A DNA stretch of 64,000 nucleotides from Neocallimastix lanati (nom. inval.) (taxonomy: Eukaryota > Neocallimastigomycota > Neocallimastigomycetes > Neocallimastigales > Neocallimastigaceae): contig JACVTC010000172.1 of NCBI GenBank assembly GCA_016946835.1, positions 273,415 through 337,414 of the forward strand. The letters run 5' to 3'. Positions 1 to 12,577 of the stretch are shown here, piece by piece; the stretch's first letter is position 1, and each line of letters opens with the position of its first letter. Below the pieces are notes generated by a model that worked only from the letters and a program-made list of their open reading frames with translations, made no database searches and had not been told where the DNA came from. Both the position numbers and the translations under genes were made by a program.

Positions 1-1
1 T

Positions 2-1358
2 GAGGAAGAGATTCAAAAAAGCGAAGAAATGTATGAAAAATATCAAGAAATGAAAAAGAAGAAATTGGATGAACTTAATAAGAAAAATGTTGAAGAGGAA
101 GATGAAGGAATTAGTTGGGGATTTGGAGAAGATGCAACTGAAGAAACAATAGAAAAAATGGAAGATATCCGTTCGGATTATAAGCCAAATGAAAATGCAT
201 TTTATTATAAAGATCCTAAAAAAGCATTAAGAAATTGGTTAGAAAATAGAGGATCTGAAATGGAGTTTCAAATTGCTGAAGAGACACATTCTCATGCAAA
301 ACTTTATATAGCTAAAGTCATATTACCATTAGAAGATTCTTATGGACCAATTTCTGTGACTGGTTCTGGTTTAAAGAAAAAGGATGCGGAAAAAGAAGCT
401 GCTCTAAATGCTTGTATTAAAATAGATCAATATATTGGGTTTAAGGCTCCTGTTAGAGGTAAATAAATAAATAAATAAAATTTAATTATATTTCATTTTT
501 AAATGTATAACCATCAAAATAGTAATATAAACAATAATAAATGTACATGTATTTCTATATATAATTTTTAAAATTAATTTTATCTTTACTGAAATTAATA
601 TCAAATAATAAATATGAATACATAAAATGTATATATATATATAGAAAAGAAAAGTAAACATAATTCAGATGACGAAAGTGATAATGATACGTATTATGAT
701 AGAACTGGTCAAGTAGAAAAGAAAAAAAAATTATTACAACAAAAGAAATCTCATAAAAAGGAAGAAGTAGATACTCATGAAACTTTAATTAAAAAGAATT
801 CAGCTATTGATGAACAAATATTAGATATACAAAAAGAAATTGAAGAAGCCAAAAAGCAACAACTAGAAAGAAATCAACATAAAGAAGAAGATTATGATTT
901 AGATAATTACATGAATTCTTTAAATGAATCATTAAATAAGAAAAAAATTAGGCCAATTCATATATTAAATAAAGAATTAGAGAACCTAAAAAAGGTAAAT
1001 AAGTAAAAATGTTATAATTTTTATATAAAATAAAAATAATAAATATTTATATTATTAATTTTATTATATATTTTTCAATAATGATAAAAAGGAGAAAGAA
1101 AGAATTATTAAATTATTAAGAATAACTAGACCAAATATTGATATTTTTTCACTGATGCAACAAAGGTAATTTAAATATAAATAAAAAAATGTAATATTTG
1201 ATTAAATTTATTATTTATGATTATGAATGTCGAGAAAAATATAAAATATAAAATATAAAATATAAAATATAAAATATAAAATATAAAATATAAAATATAA
1301 AATATAAAATATAAAATATAAAATATAAAATATAAAATATAAAATATAAAATATAAAA

Positions 1359-1403
<45 letters not shown>

Positions 1404-1909
1404 AGTAAAATATTATATATATATATATATATATATAAAGTAAAAATGAGTCAAAAAAAGAAGAAAATTTAAATGTAACACAGAATCATGATAGCTCTGT
1501 AAGTGAAAAAAAGGTGATAAATGAAAATGAAAAATCATCTGAAAAAGAATCCAATGAAAAGTCTGTGAATTCCAATAAGAGAGAATATAGTGAAATAAAT
1601 GAAGTGTCAACATCATCGGAAGTTCAAGAAAATAAGAAGCAAAAGGTTGAAAAAGGTGAAAATAATGATATAAATGATATAGATGATGATAAAACGAAGG
1701 ACAAAAATATTTCTAATAATGACAATAATATTGAAAAAATAACACAAAAGAAAGAGAAAAAAGAGAAATTTAAAAGAAAATTTGGAGTTGTTAATAAAGA
1801 AACGTCTGAATTACTTGATAATAAAATTAAAGAAGATATTATTGATTGGCTCCCACCAGAACAAAGAGATAAAGAATATAATAATATGAATGCAGAATAT
1901 GGATATTAA
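2..1909 (+). CDS. SLC4A1AP: Kanadaptin (SLC4A1AP-like), 3' part of gene, 4 exons visible
   Basis: The frame is open from the window edge, so the N-terminal part (an FHA domain in known kanadaptins) lies outside. Inferred exons are 2-458, 645-994, 1092-1165 and 1441-1909; every GT..AG junction keeps phase. Exon 1 holds the acidic ISWGFGEDA motif and then a dsRNA-binding-like domain (FYYKDPKKALRNWLENRG ... SGLKKKDAEKEAALNACI). Exon 2 holds YYDRTGQVEKKK and a coiled coil. The protein ends in DWLPPEQRDKEYNN..YGY, matching the conserved kanadaptin tail (WxPP ... YGY). Kanadaptins are nuclear FHA/dsRBD proteins linked to RNA processing; no exact function can be read from sequence. The last exon is a low-complexity Lys/Glu/Asn linker. 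Intron 3 is expanded by satellite DNA. Identification is strong from motif order; exon borders are manual. Confidence 0.85.
1235..1437. repeat. Compound microsatellite inside kanadaptin intron 3
   Basis: About 126 bases of a 7-base unit (ATAAAAT) run into an (ATT)n tract at about 1361-1402 and an (AT)n tract at about 1414-1437. All of it lies between the donor at 1166 and the acceptor at 1440, so it makes up most of the intron. Confidence 0.9.
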
Positions 1910-2427
1910 TCAAAATTTGATATATTTAAATTATGATATAAAAATATATATCTTTATAAAAATCATTTTCAATTTAGTACAATTTTTTTTTTTAAAAAAT
2001 AAATAAATAAATAAAATAATTTAAAATAATAAATCAATTTTCTATTATATTTTAAGGAATAGATAAATTTTTATATTAATTATATATTATAGAATTACTT
2101 TGCTCTTAATATTTAATTTATTAATATTAGTTTATATATGTAAATTAATAAATAAATATGAAATTATTATTTAATATAAAATTTTAAAATAAATTTAAAT
2201 ATTAATAAATTAAAATAAAAATCAATATATATAATTATATATATATATTTTTTATTTAAAAAAAAACTTTTCTAATAATCATAGTAATGATATATATACT
2301 ACGTCATAAATTGAATATATAGATTTATTTAAAGTTATCAATTGAAAGTGTTATTTAAGAATAATCTATTTAAACATATTTTTGAATTGTTTTTATTTTT
2401 ATATTATTTAAATAATTTTAAATCTAA

Positions 2428-2762
2428 ATGTCAGTAAATGAATCTTTTGAAAATGTTTTTTCCTTTTTTAATGAAGTAGTGGAAACACTAGATACCAAAG
2501 ATGAAACAAATGCAATAAAAAAAACTCAACATGCAATTCAGGAATTAGAAAAATTACATGAAAAGCAAAAAGCGGATTCAAAAAATGCTTTAAAAGGTTT
2601 AATTTCCTTTTACATATATTATTAGATAATAGTTTAATAATACTTTTAATAATTAAAATTTTTATCTTTCATTAAAATAAAATAAAAAAAAAAAAAAAAA
2701 AAGATTTAAAATAATAATAATTATATGAATTATATGTTTTAATGTGATCTTTTCTTTTTATA

Positions 2763-2834
<72 letters not shown>

Positions 2835-3261
2835 TTTAAGATACTAATATTAAAAAAATAAATAAATAAAAAAAAAAAAAAAAAAAAAAAATCAACTACA
2901 TATATTATAATTTCAAATTTCAAATTAAATTTTCAAATTTCAAAATTCAAATTGTTTATAAATATTTAAAATTAATATTCAGTATTTCTAACCATTTAAA
3001 TATATATATATTTTTTAATCATATTAAATTACAAATTTTTAAATTTGTAATAAAAATTTTTGTTCAGTTCTCTTAAAAAAGTTAGAGATATCAAAAGAAA
3101 GTGCAAATCATAAACAAAAAGAATTAGAAGAATTACAACAATCGGGACTTTTAAATAATCTGCAAAATGATAATAAACAATTAGATAAAGAAAATACTGA
3201 ATTAGAACATGAAGTAAAATATCCTTTTTTTTTCTAAACACAAATATACATTAATTTATCT

Positions 3262-3295
<34 letters not shown>

Positions 3296-4132
3296 TATTT
3301 TCTATTTTCCTTAATTTCGAATTTCGATAAATGATTTTTAATAAATACGCAGTTGCAAAATGAATATGATGAATTATTAATTGAAGAAAAAAAACTAGAT
3401 TTACAAGAACAAAAAGAAGAATCCTCAGCAATTGACCTAACATTGTATTTATTATTTATTTTTTCTTCTATTACTATATTACTATATTTTTATATTATAT
3501 TATTTTATATTATTTTATTATAATTATTATTATTATCATTATCAATATAATTATCATTAACATATTTATTTTTATTTTCTATTTTTTTTTTTATTTAAAT
3601 TTTTATTTATTGATTTATAAATGAATCAATAAATGATAATGATATTTATCTATCATTGTATTATAAAAAGATTAAAAATTGGATTATATAGAGAACTAGG
3701 AATAGATGCAGTAACAGATGAAAATGGAAATATCTCAAAATGTCATATTTGTATCCTTTTTATTTCATTAAATTATATATTATTATTTTTTATTTTAATA
3801 TTATAAAGTATTTATTTATTTATTTATTTATTTATTATATATTTACAATTTTTTTATTTATTTATATTATTATATTTTCTTAATTATTCTTAATTATTAA
3901 AATTCATTATTTAATAAAATATTTCATTTCTATTATAGATAATTCAAATACTAATAACAATCATACTATTTTTTTCCCAAATAATCAAGATTATTTACAA
4001 CAAACTCAACAATCCTTTGCAACTACCAATTTAATTTGGAATCTTTGCACTTCAGTGAATGATAATGATTTTATTAATGTTGATTTAGCTCGTGGAATTA
4101 ATAATAATATAAATAATATTAATAATATTTAG
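2428..4132 (+). CDS. SPC24: Kinetochore protein Spc24, 5 exons
   Basis: This is the Spc24 subunit of the Ndc80 complex, which pairs with Spc25 and links kinetochore to microtubule. Inferred exons are 2428-2596, 3068-3213, 3353-3444, 3671-3750 and 3939-4132, all phase-consistent. Exon 1 carries the short N-terminal helix (IKKTQHAIQELEKLHEKQK). Exons 2-3 are coiled coil. Exons 4-5 form the small globular domain: LKIGLYRELGID, then DENGNISKCHI, then NLIWNLCTS, the order seen in fungal Spc24. The protein is about 226 aa, a normal length for the family, and ends in an Ile/Asn repeat encoded by AAT/ATA codons. Intron 1 (2597-3067) contains a long (ATT)n run and poly-A tracts. The start is the first ATG of the open frame. 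Confidence 0.82.
2761..2834. repeat. (ATT)n microsatellite in SPC24 intron 1
   Basis: An uninterrupted run of about 24 ATT units, followed by poly-A/poly-T tracts within the same intron. Confidence 0.95.
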
Positions 4133-6078
4133 CAGTAATAGTATTTGTTCAATCAATAAAATATATTATATAAATATATATATATATATTTTTATAATAC
4201 TTTTATGTATTTATTATTAAAGAAGGAAATTTAGATTCTTTTTTAAAAAGAAAAATTCTACAAAAAAAATTCCTTAGTTTTTATTTTATTTAATAGTTAA
4301 TATAATTAGATATTTATAAATCGTTACTATTTTATGTTTTATATAAATACACTTTAATTGTTATTTAAAAGAAATATGCATATATTTATTGTAAATATTT
4401 TCCTATTTATTTATTATACTAATTAAATAATATAATTATTATAATTCTATTCAAACAATTATTTAATATATTTTAAATCATTTATAACATGCTGAAAAAA
4501 ATAAAATAAAATAATTATTTAATAAAAATTAAACAAAATAAATAATATTAATTATTTAAGCCTTTTTTTTTTCTTATGTTATTACTTTATTATAGAATAT
4601 GTATAATTTTATTTTATGAAGCTTCGATAATAATATATCAATTTATTATTCATTAATTTAATAATTAATTATCTTTTTTATTATTTAATTTTTTTTCTTT
4701 TTTTCTTTTCAAAAAAAAAAAAAAAAATAAAAGGATTTTCATAAGTATTTTTTATTTTTATTTTTATTTTATTTTGTATTATTATTAGCCTTAGCCCTAG
4801 TAATATAGAAAAAAATATTTTTTTTTGAAATAATAATAATTTAATTCACATTAATTTCTTAATATTTTTTTTTCTATTTTTATTTTATAATATTTATTTA
4901 AAATTTTTATTACCAGAAAGATTTTTAATTATATTAATTAATTGATAAGTAATAAAAAAATATTTCAAAAATTTAATTAAATATAGTTGAATATTAAATT
5001 AAAATCATTTAACATTATTATAATAATTTAATTATTTTCTTTTTTTTTTTATTCTAATACAAACATTTACATAATATTTATATTAAATTTAAAATCTTAT
5101 TACATTACATTAATCATATCTTTATCAAAAAAAAAAAATAAATAAAAGATAAAAAAATGGATTATCAACATTTCAAAGCATTATATATATTATATTTAAA
5201 ATATATTAATTTTATATATAATATTTAATATAAACAATAAAATATATTATTGAAAGATAATTAATTATACTATTATAAAATCAATAAAAGATTTATACTC
5301 ACTATCAATATTTAAATTTTTTTTTATCTACACGCTATATTTTATAACCTTTTGTAAATATATAGAACAGTAAGTAACATATTTTAGATAAATAATAAAA
5401 AAAGATAACAAAAAAAGATAAATATATTAATTCTGGATAATAAAAAGTTGTTATTAAAGTTATCTTTTTTTATTATTAAAAAGAAATAAAAATTTTTAAT
5501 ATTAAGAAATAAATTTAATAATCTTTCAGTCATTTCTCAAAGATATAATATCAACAAAAAAATTAAATAATATGATTATTCAAACAAATGATGAACAAGT
5601 TTAAAAAAAATACAAAAAGTTTAAAAAAAATAAGTAATTGAAAACTTTGTGATATTTAATGTTTTAAATAATAAGTATTTAAAATTTTAAATATGAAAAC
5701 TAAATTCTATATATAAATTTTTATTAAAAAAATGAAAGATATATAATTAATAAATCTGGTTATTAAATGATTTTAAAAGTATAAACCAATTGAATGAACT
5801 ATAAATCTATTTAAAATTTAATAAATATATAGATTAATTTTATTAATATCACCTGAGACATAATTAGTATTAAAATTTTTATAAATATTTATATTCCATA
5901 CCGTTATCAATTATATATAATAAATTAAAAATTTATAAGAAAAAATAAATTACAATATTTTAAAATGATTGAAGAATAAATTGCCATTCTTTAAAATGAT
6001 TAAAAGTAACTTTTTTTTATTAATGTTTATAATATAAATATCTTTTTGGTTAAAAATTATAATAATGTCTATAGAAAG
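4133..6078. other. Intergenic region, no gene seen
   Basis: Almost pure A/T with homopolymers. No coding-like segment or structured RNA was seen on either strand. It should contain the SPC24 3' end and the promoter of the glutamine synthetase gene, but no specific element could be identified. Confidence 0.6.
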
Positions 6079-8575
6079 ATGAGTCACGTAAATAATAGAA
6101 TTTCCACTTTGTTGGAACCCATTTGTCATCCAAATGTAAGGAATATTACACTTCCAAAACATGAAGATGGAAAACAATTATATCCACATGAAATTTTTGG
6201 CCAAAATGTTTTTAATCTTAGTGTTATGGAAAAAACTTTACCAAAATCTGTATTCCAAAAATTCCGTCAGCAACAGAGAGGTAATAATAAATAATAATGT
6301 TATATTCATTTTAATATCGTTATTTTAATATATGATAAAAATAATAATAATAATATACAATATATATATAATAAATATTTACAAATTAATTTTAAAAAAT
6401 TAATTTAATTTATGTAATTTTTATTGAAATTAAGTCATATATATATTTTTTATTATTATTATTATTATTATTTTTAAAATATAATAACTAAAAAATATTT
6501 TAAAAAATAAAGGTAGAACTAGTTTAGATCGTGCTACTGCTGATGCCATTGCACATGCAGTCAGAGTATGGGCTATGGATCATGGTGCAACTCATTACAC
6601 TCATTGGTTCCAACCACAAACTGATACCACTGCAGAAAAGCATGATTCTTTCTTAACTTTAAAAACTAGTATTGTTAACGGTATTGAAACTACTGTTGCT
6701 ATTGATTCTTTCTCTGGTAGTCAACTTTTACAAGCTGAACCAGATGCTTCTTCATTCCCACATGGTGGTATTAGGAGTACTTTTGAGGCTAGAGGTTACA
6801 CTGTTTGGGATACCACTTCACCATTATTTATTCAAGATGGTCCACATGGTACTGCTGTTCTTTATATTCCATGTGTTTTCATTTCATACAATGGTGAAGC
6901 TCTTGATGAGAAAACTGTTCTTTTACGTTCTAATGAAGCTATTTCTAATGCTTCAGTTCGTCTTTTACATATGATTGGTGATACTGAAGTAAGAAATGTT
7001 CATACTTCCTTAGGTGTTGAACAAGAATTCTTCTTAATTGATCGTGGCCTTTATTCGCTTCGTCCAGACTTGAAGATCTGTGGTAGAACTTTAGTTGGTT
7101 CTATTCCACCAAAGCATCAACAATTAGATGATCACTACTTTGGTCAAATCCCAAGTCGTGTATTAGCTACCATTGCTGAAACTGAAATTGAATTATATAA
7201 ACTTGGTGTTCCAATGAAAACTCGCCACAATGAAGTAGCTCCAGCACAATTTGAAATGGCTCCAATTTTTGAAGAATCAGCTGTTGCTGTTGATCATAAC
7301 CTTTTAACTATGCAAGTTTTACATCGTGTTGCTCATCGTCACAAGTTAAAATGTCTTTTCCATGAAAAACCATTCAAAGGTATTAATGGTTCTGGTAAGC
7401 ATTGTAATTGGTCTCTATGTACTGATGCTGGTGAAAATCTTTTAGATCCATCTGTTAAACCAGAAAGTAACCCACGTTTCCTTTTATTCTTCATTGCTAC
7501 TATCTACGCCGTTTACAAACATGGTAGTCTCTTACGTGCTGGTATTGCTACATCCAGTAATGAACATCGTCTTGGTGCCAATGAAGCTCCACCAGGTATT
7601 GTTTCTGTCTTCCTTGGTGACCAACTTGATGAGGTCTTAAATGCTGTTGAAGAACAACGTGAACTTAAGTCATTTTCTCAACATCAAATTCAATCCGTTA
7701 AAGTCGGTGGTACCGTTCTTGATCTAAAAGTTGCAACTTTACCACCAATTTCTCGTGATCTTACTGATCGTAATCGTACTTCTCCATTCGCTTTCACTGG
7801 TAACAAATTTGAATTCCGTGCTGTTGGTTCTAAACAATCACCATCTTTCCCAGTTACATTACTTAATGCTGCTGTTACTGAAGCAATTGTTGAAATTACT
7901 AATGTTTTAGAAGAAATTAAGGGTAACAAGCCAAGGGCTTCTCTTGAAGATGTTCTTACTGTTGTTCGTATGTATATTAAGAAAAGTAAGCCAATTCGTT
8001 TTGAAGGTGATAATTATTCTCAAGAATGGGTTGAAGAAGCTGCGAAGAGAGGTATTGAAAATATTACTTCTTGTCCAGAAGCCTTCAAGAAGATTTTAGA
8101 GCACCAAAAATTATTAACTGAAACTGTTCCAATCTTAACAATGGCAGAACTTCACTGCCGTTATCAAGTTATGGTTGAAAGATATGTTAAGGATTTAGTT
8201 ATTGAAGGTAACACACTAAAGACACTTATTAATCAATACATTCTTCCATCTGCTTTTGAATATAGAAAAGAAGTTGCTTCTACATTAGTTTCTCTTAAGA
8301 GTTTAGGTATGGATATTGAAAATGTACCTGAAAAGAAAATTCTTAATGATTTAGGAAATGATACTGTTGAACTTGTTAAACTAAACGATAAACTTAGTGA
8401 AACTCTTGATAAAATTGTTAAGATAACTGACTTAGAACAAGCAGCTGTTGTTGCCCATAATGAAATTTTCACTATTTGTGAGGAAATTCGTACTTTCACT
8501 GATGATATTGAAAATAAAATTGCTTCAAAGAACTGGAGCTTACCAAAATATAGTGAATTATTATTCTTGCATTGA
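6079..8575 (+). CDS. glnN: Glutamine synthetase type III (GSIII), 2 exons
   Basis: ATP-dependent ligation of ammonia to glutamate, cytosolic, central to nitrogen assimilation. Exons are 6079-6280 and 6513-8575, giving 754 aa, close to the usual GSIII length of about 700-730. The open frame reaches further upstream only through a TTG at 6046; the first ATG is at 6079. Exon 1 gives the GSIII-N segment (YPHEIFGQNVFNLSVMEK). Exon 2 has the GSIII landmarks: the GVEQEFFLID glutamate motif, TRHNEVAPAQFEMAPIFE, the HEKPFKGINGSGKHCNWSL catalytic region, and RLGANEAPPGIVSVFLG. The C-terminal helical GSIII-specific extension is present. Codon use is less AT-biased than neighbouring genes, as expected for high expression. 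GSIII is mainly bacterial but also occurs in scattered protists, so an old transfer is possible; the intron shows it is settled in this genome. Confidence 0.96.
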
Positions 8576-8800
8576 ATTAGTTTTAAAATTAATACCATAT
8601 ATATATATATATGTTTTTTCAATATATATAATATATTTAAAAAAATATTATGTTATGTTATTATGTGTTCATTTATTCAGTAAAATTAATGGATAAGGAA
8701 TATTTTTTATAAAAAATAAAAACAAATAAAAATAAAAATAAAATAAAATACAATATAATACAAAGAAAATAAAATACAAAGAAAATACAAAGAGAATACA

Positions 8801-8831
<31 letters not shown>

Positions 8832-9656
8832 TAAAATAAAAAAATTATTAATAATTAGTATATAATTGATATAAATAATATGAAAATCATGTGATCTAAA
8901 ATAATAATAATAATAATAATAATGAAAGGAACATCAAAGAAATTTTAAAAATAAATAGTAAAAACAATTAATGTAAACAATATTTAATAAAAGTAAAAGT
9001 AAAAATATATATTAATTCTTAAAAAGAAATTATAACATATGTTAAATAAATGAAAAAATAAATAAATAAATAAAAATATTTTATTATTACTGATATTTAT
9101 TTTTGTTCATTTTATTATATTTTATATATGTAATAATATTTATATATATAATTAGTTTAATTTGACAATAAAGCATCTTTTGATATAATATTTGTATAAA
9201 GTAATATTGTAAATTAATAATAAACAATGTAAATTTTATATATTAAAACTATTTATTTTTATAAAAGTTTTTCATTTATAAATTAATAATAAATATTAAC
9301 TTGTACAATCTATAAAGTATACTTATTTTTAATATGAAATTTAAATTTATTACAATAAAAATATTATTACTAAATAAATATATTTACTACTTTATATTTC
9401 TTAAGAATTTTTAACAAATTCTATGTCTACCTGGCACTAATCAATATACATGTATTGGAATATCTTTCAATGAATAATTGGATTTAGAACTAATTTTTGC
9501 TAAGATGAACAGTAAAATAAATTATACGATTAAATCTTACTTTTGATTTTTAACCAATAAGAATGTACTTTTTTACTTTAAAACTCGTATTCTAATTTCT
9601 TTTGTCCTTAGTACAATTATTTACTATACATCTTTAATAGAATTAAATAAAAAGAA
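8576..9656. other. Intergenic region, no gene seen
   Basis: Low-complexity A/T sequence with (AT)n near 8810-8832 and (AAT)n near 8903. From about 9420 to 9655 composition is less extreme, which suggests decayed coding sequence, but no protein family could be recognised. Confidence 0.5.
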
Positions 9657-9745
9657 CAGGAGAGTTGCATTTCCCCAAATTGCATTTCGCCAGGTTGCAT
9701 TTCGCCAAGTGCTGTAGTATTAAGATGTTGCATTTCCCCATGTTG
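9657..9745 (+). repeat. TTGCATTTCG motif array (left end of a dispersed element)
   Basis: GAGAGTTGCATTTCCCCAAA is followed by further TTGCATTTCGCC-type units, about five in 90 bases. The first about 55 bases match the left arm of the element at 16157 apart from a few changes. No right arm with inverted units is seen here, so this copy looks like an isolated end. The motif is GC-richer than its surroundings. Confidence 0.8.
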
Positions 9746-10136
9746 CATTCTAATTTCGATGGATTAGTTTTTTTTTTTTTTTTTTTTTACTTAAGATATA
9801 TATTAAAAAGTATAATTAATACAGAAATGACAATTGAGATGAAATATAAATATGATACTGAAAAGTATCCATTAAAGACAAAGATATATACTAAATTAAT
9901 AAAAATAATATTTCATTATGGAATCAATATATAATAATTAATTATTATAATATAATAAATTAATAGTAAAGAAATTCAAAAATCAAATTTTAAAATTTTA
10001 TTAAATTAAAATCTAATTTTTAATTTATTTTATTATTTTTCTAAACTAGCAATAAACAAGTTATTACGAAAATATATTAAAATAACTATTATTATAAAAA
10101 ATATGATTTATTAAAAAAGTATGGATATTAAAAAAT

Positions 10137-10300
<164 letters not shown>

Positions 10301-10302
10301 CA

Positions 10303-10327
10303 GTAACGTCGCTATGAACGCTTGGCT

Positions 10328-10370
<43 letters not shown>

Positions 10371-10404
10371 AACCTGAAATTTCCAGGATCTAAAGGGTCG
10401 ATAG
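10303..10404 (-). pseudogene. 28S rRNA fragment (pseudogene)
   Basis: The plus strand reads GCTATGAACGCTTGGCTGCC, then ACAAGCCAGTTATCCCTGTG and GTAACTTTTCTGACACCTCT. This is the reverse complement of a highly conserved 28S segment in the 3' part of the large-subunit rRNA. Similarity continues, with changes, to about TCTAAAGGGTCGATAG and then stops. Only about 100 bases are present, flanked by a microsatellite and a decayed protein gene, so it is a dispersed rDNA scrap, not a functional gene. Confidence 0.9.
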
Positions 10405-10499
10405 TATTTTCGATAATAGTAAAGATTTTGAGAAATTAATTAATATTATTAGTTAATATCTCCATCAGTTTATAGTAGATCGTTAGTTGATGGTAGGAT

Positions 10500-11760
10500 T
10501 GCTTCAAAGGAAGAAACTATTTAGGCTTCTAGAAAACTAACTCCTGAACAAAATAAAATTGAAAATGAAACTGAAGATGTTAAGAATCAAGGAAATCTTC
10601 ATTTTATTAAGAAAGAAAATGAAAAAGCTATTGAACAATATACTAAAGAAAATCTCTAATAACAATGAACCAAAAGAATTATATGGTGTATTTTATTGTT
10701 TAATCGTGCCGCTGAGTATTTAAATCTTGAAGATAATAAGAATGCTCTTGAAAATGCTGAATGTTCTTTAAAGTACAAACCATTCTTGGATAAAAGATGA
10801 ATTTTAAGAAAATAATTAAATTATATTAGGTGGATAATTGTAATGAGAATTTAAAAAGTTTTTTATTAAAATGGTTATTAATTTTATTTTATTGAATTAT
10901 TATTACTATTATTATTATTAATTTTATTTTTATTTTTATTTTTATTTTTATTTTAATTTATTATAAAATAAAATAAAATCAATAAATTAAATTTAATAGT
11001 CATTTTAGAAAGTCAAAGACTTTTATTAGCTTTAAATAGAAAGAAAGATGCTATTAAATCATTATGTGATGTATTAAAAGCTGAAGAATTAACTGAAGAT
11101 GAAGAAAAGTGTCTTTTAAATATTGTAATCAACGATACTGGATTAAATTCAGAAAATGTTGATGATATTGTTGCTGTTATTGATTATTACCAGTATGAAA
11201 AAGAAGATACTTTATTAATTGCTTCCTGCCATCAATTATTAAAATTAGTTTTAAACATAGAAGGTTTTGTTAAAAAAAAAGAAATTACTGAAGAAGCTAG
11301 TGCTCAAACTCAAGAAATTACCGATAATATTCTTAAGCAATTAGTTGTTAATGGAAAAGGTAATGGAAAAACAAATGTTGAAAATTTTCCTCCTGATTCT
11401 GAAGTTCATATGCAAATTGCAAAAGATAAATTTGAGTGGACTGGTGAAGAACAAACTTTTTAAGGTTTAAAGAAAATGTATATTCAAAAGGATTTCGTTG
11501 AACGTGGTATTTCTGACAGGTTTTTTCAATGTTTCAATAAGCACAAAAATCCAATTTTACAACAGTATGGTAGATAATTCGCTGAGACTCATTTAGCTTG
11601 ATTGAAGAAGGTCAAAAGGCTTACAATGAACAAGGTTTTGATTTGTTTGCTAAAGATTTAGGTTTTAATGCAGCCATGAGAATGGGATTTCTTTAAAGGT
11701 CATTTATAATTAATAAATATTCTATTATTTTGTTTCCTTATATAAAGAAGAATGAAAAAA
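10500..11760 (+). pseudogene. TPR-repeat protein pseudogene
   Basis: Conceptual translation gives a TPR pair: VKNQGNLHFIKKENEKAIEQ, then, after a frameshift, FNRAAEYLNLEDNKNALENA. After an A/T-rich gap that looks like an intron (about 10800-11008) the frame continues as LLALNRKKDAIKSLCDVL and on through an acidic helical region to a stop near 11461. Further coding-like pieces follow (MYIQKDFVERGISDRFFQCF), broken by more stops and frame changes. No usable start codon remains. The TPR fold is clear; the parent family is not (a co-chaperone-type TPR protein is one possibility). Multiple stops, at least one frameshift and the adjoining rDNA scrap mark it as dead. Confidence 0.65.
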
Positions 11761-12577
11761 TTTATTTAGAATTTGTAAAAATGTAAAAATCGTAATTTAC
11801 AAACAATATAAATTAATAATAATTATAATTCATATCAAATTTTTAAGAATTACGAAATATAAAGAAAAATTAATATTTTTTAAAAAATAAAAATAAAGAT
11901 ATTAAAGAAAAAATTTAATACAAACTTTATTTAATAGTAAAATAATATCATTTAAAATAATTCTGGAAAATGTAAAAATAAATTTATAACAGTTTAGCTT
12001 TTAGAATTATAACACGTATTCCACTATAAAAATAATAAAAAATTTCATATATTTAATTTTTTATTATTATTATTATATTTTTTTATTTTTGTTTTATTAT
12101 TATTATTATTAAGATTATTATTAATACTTAGGCTTGAATAATTCCTATTTATTTATAATATTATACATAAATTTATTAATATAATATCTGTAGTGTAGTG
12201 TAACTACCTCAAAATAAAATATTGGTTAGATGTATAATTTAGTCAAATTAATAATATTATTATTAAATAATAAAGAAAAAAGTTTTAACAAAGAAGATTA
12301 TATATGTAATAAACATTTTTATAAATTTAATTTATAAAAGATTTTTATATATTATAATTTTTTAAAAAATAATATTTATATCATATTAAATTTAATATCC
12401 AATAATTTTAATAAAAATTATAATATATCTTAAATATAATTTTTTATCTAAGTTATGGTATTTAATGTATAATTTAAATATATACATATATTTTTTATTT
12501 TATATATATACATATAATTTTTAAATTTTAAAAATGATGAATTTTTACTTTAAAAATAAAATAAAATAAAATTGAAA
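11761..12577. other. Intergenic region, no gene seen
   Basis: Very AT-rich with (ATT)n near 12061-12125. The promoter of the downstream TerD gene should lie here but no specific element can be picked out. Confidence 0.5.

Noticed and set aside
6046-6078. Upstream start for glutamine synthetase
   Set aside because: The codon at 6046 is TTG; the first ATG in frame is at 6079 and gives the usual GSIII N-terminus.
7690-7929. Minus-strand ORF inside the glutamine synthetase gene
   Set aside because: Antisense shadow of a strongly conserved coding exon with no motif of its own.
9665-9934. ORF of 89 codons starting in the TTGCATTTCG array
   Set aside because: The first part translates repeat units (KLHFARLHFA) and the rest is poly-T and A/T noise.
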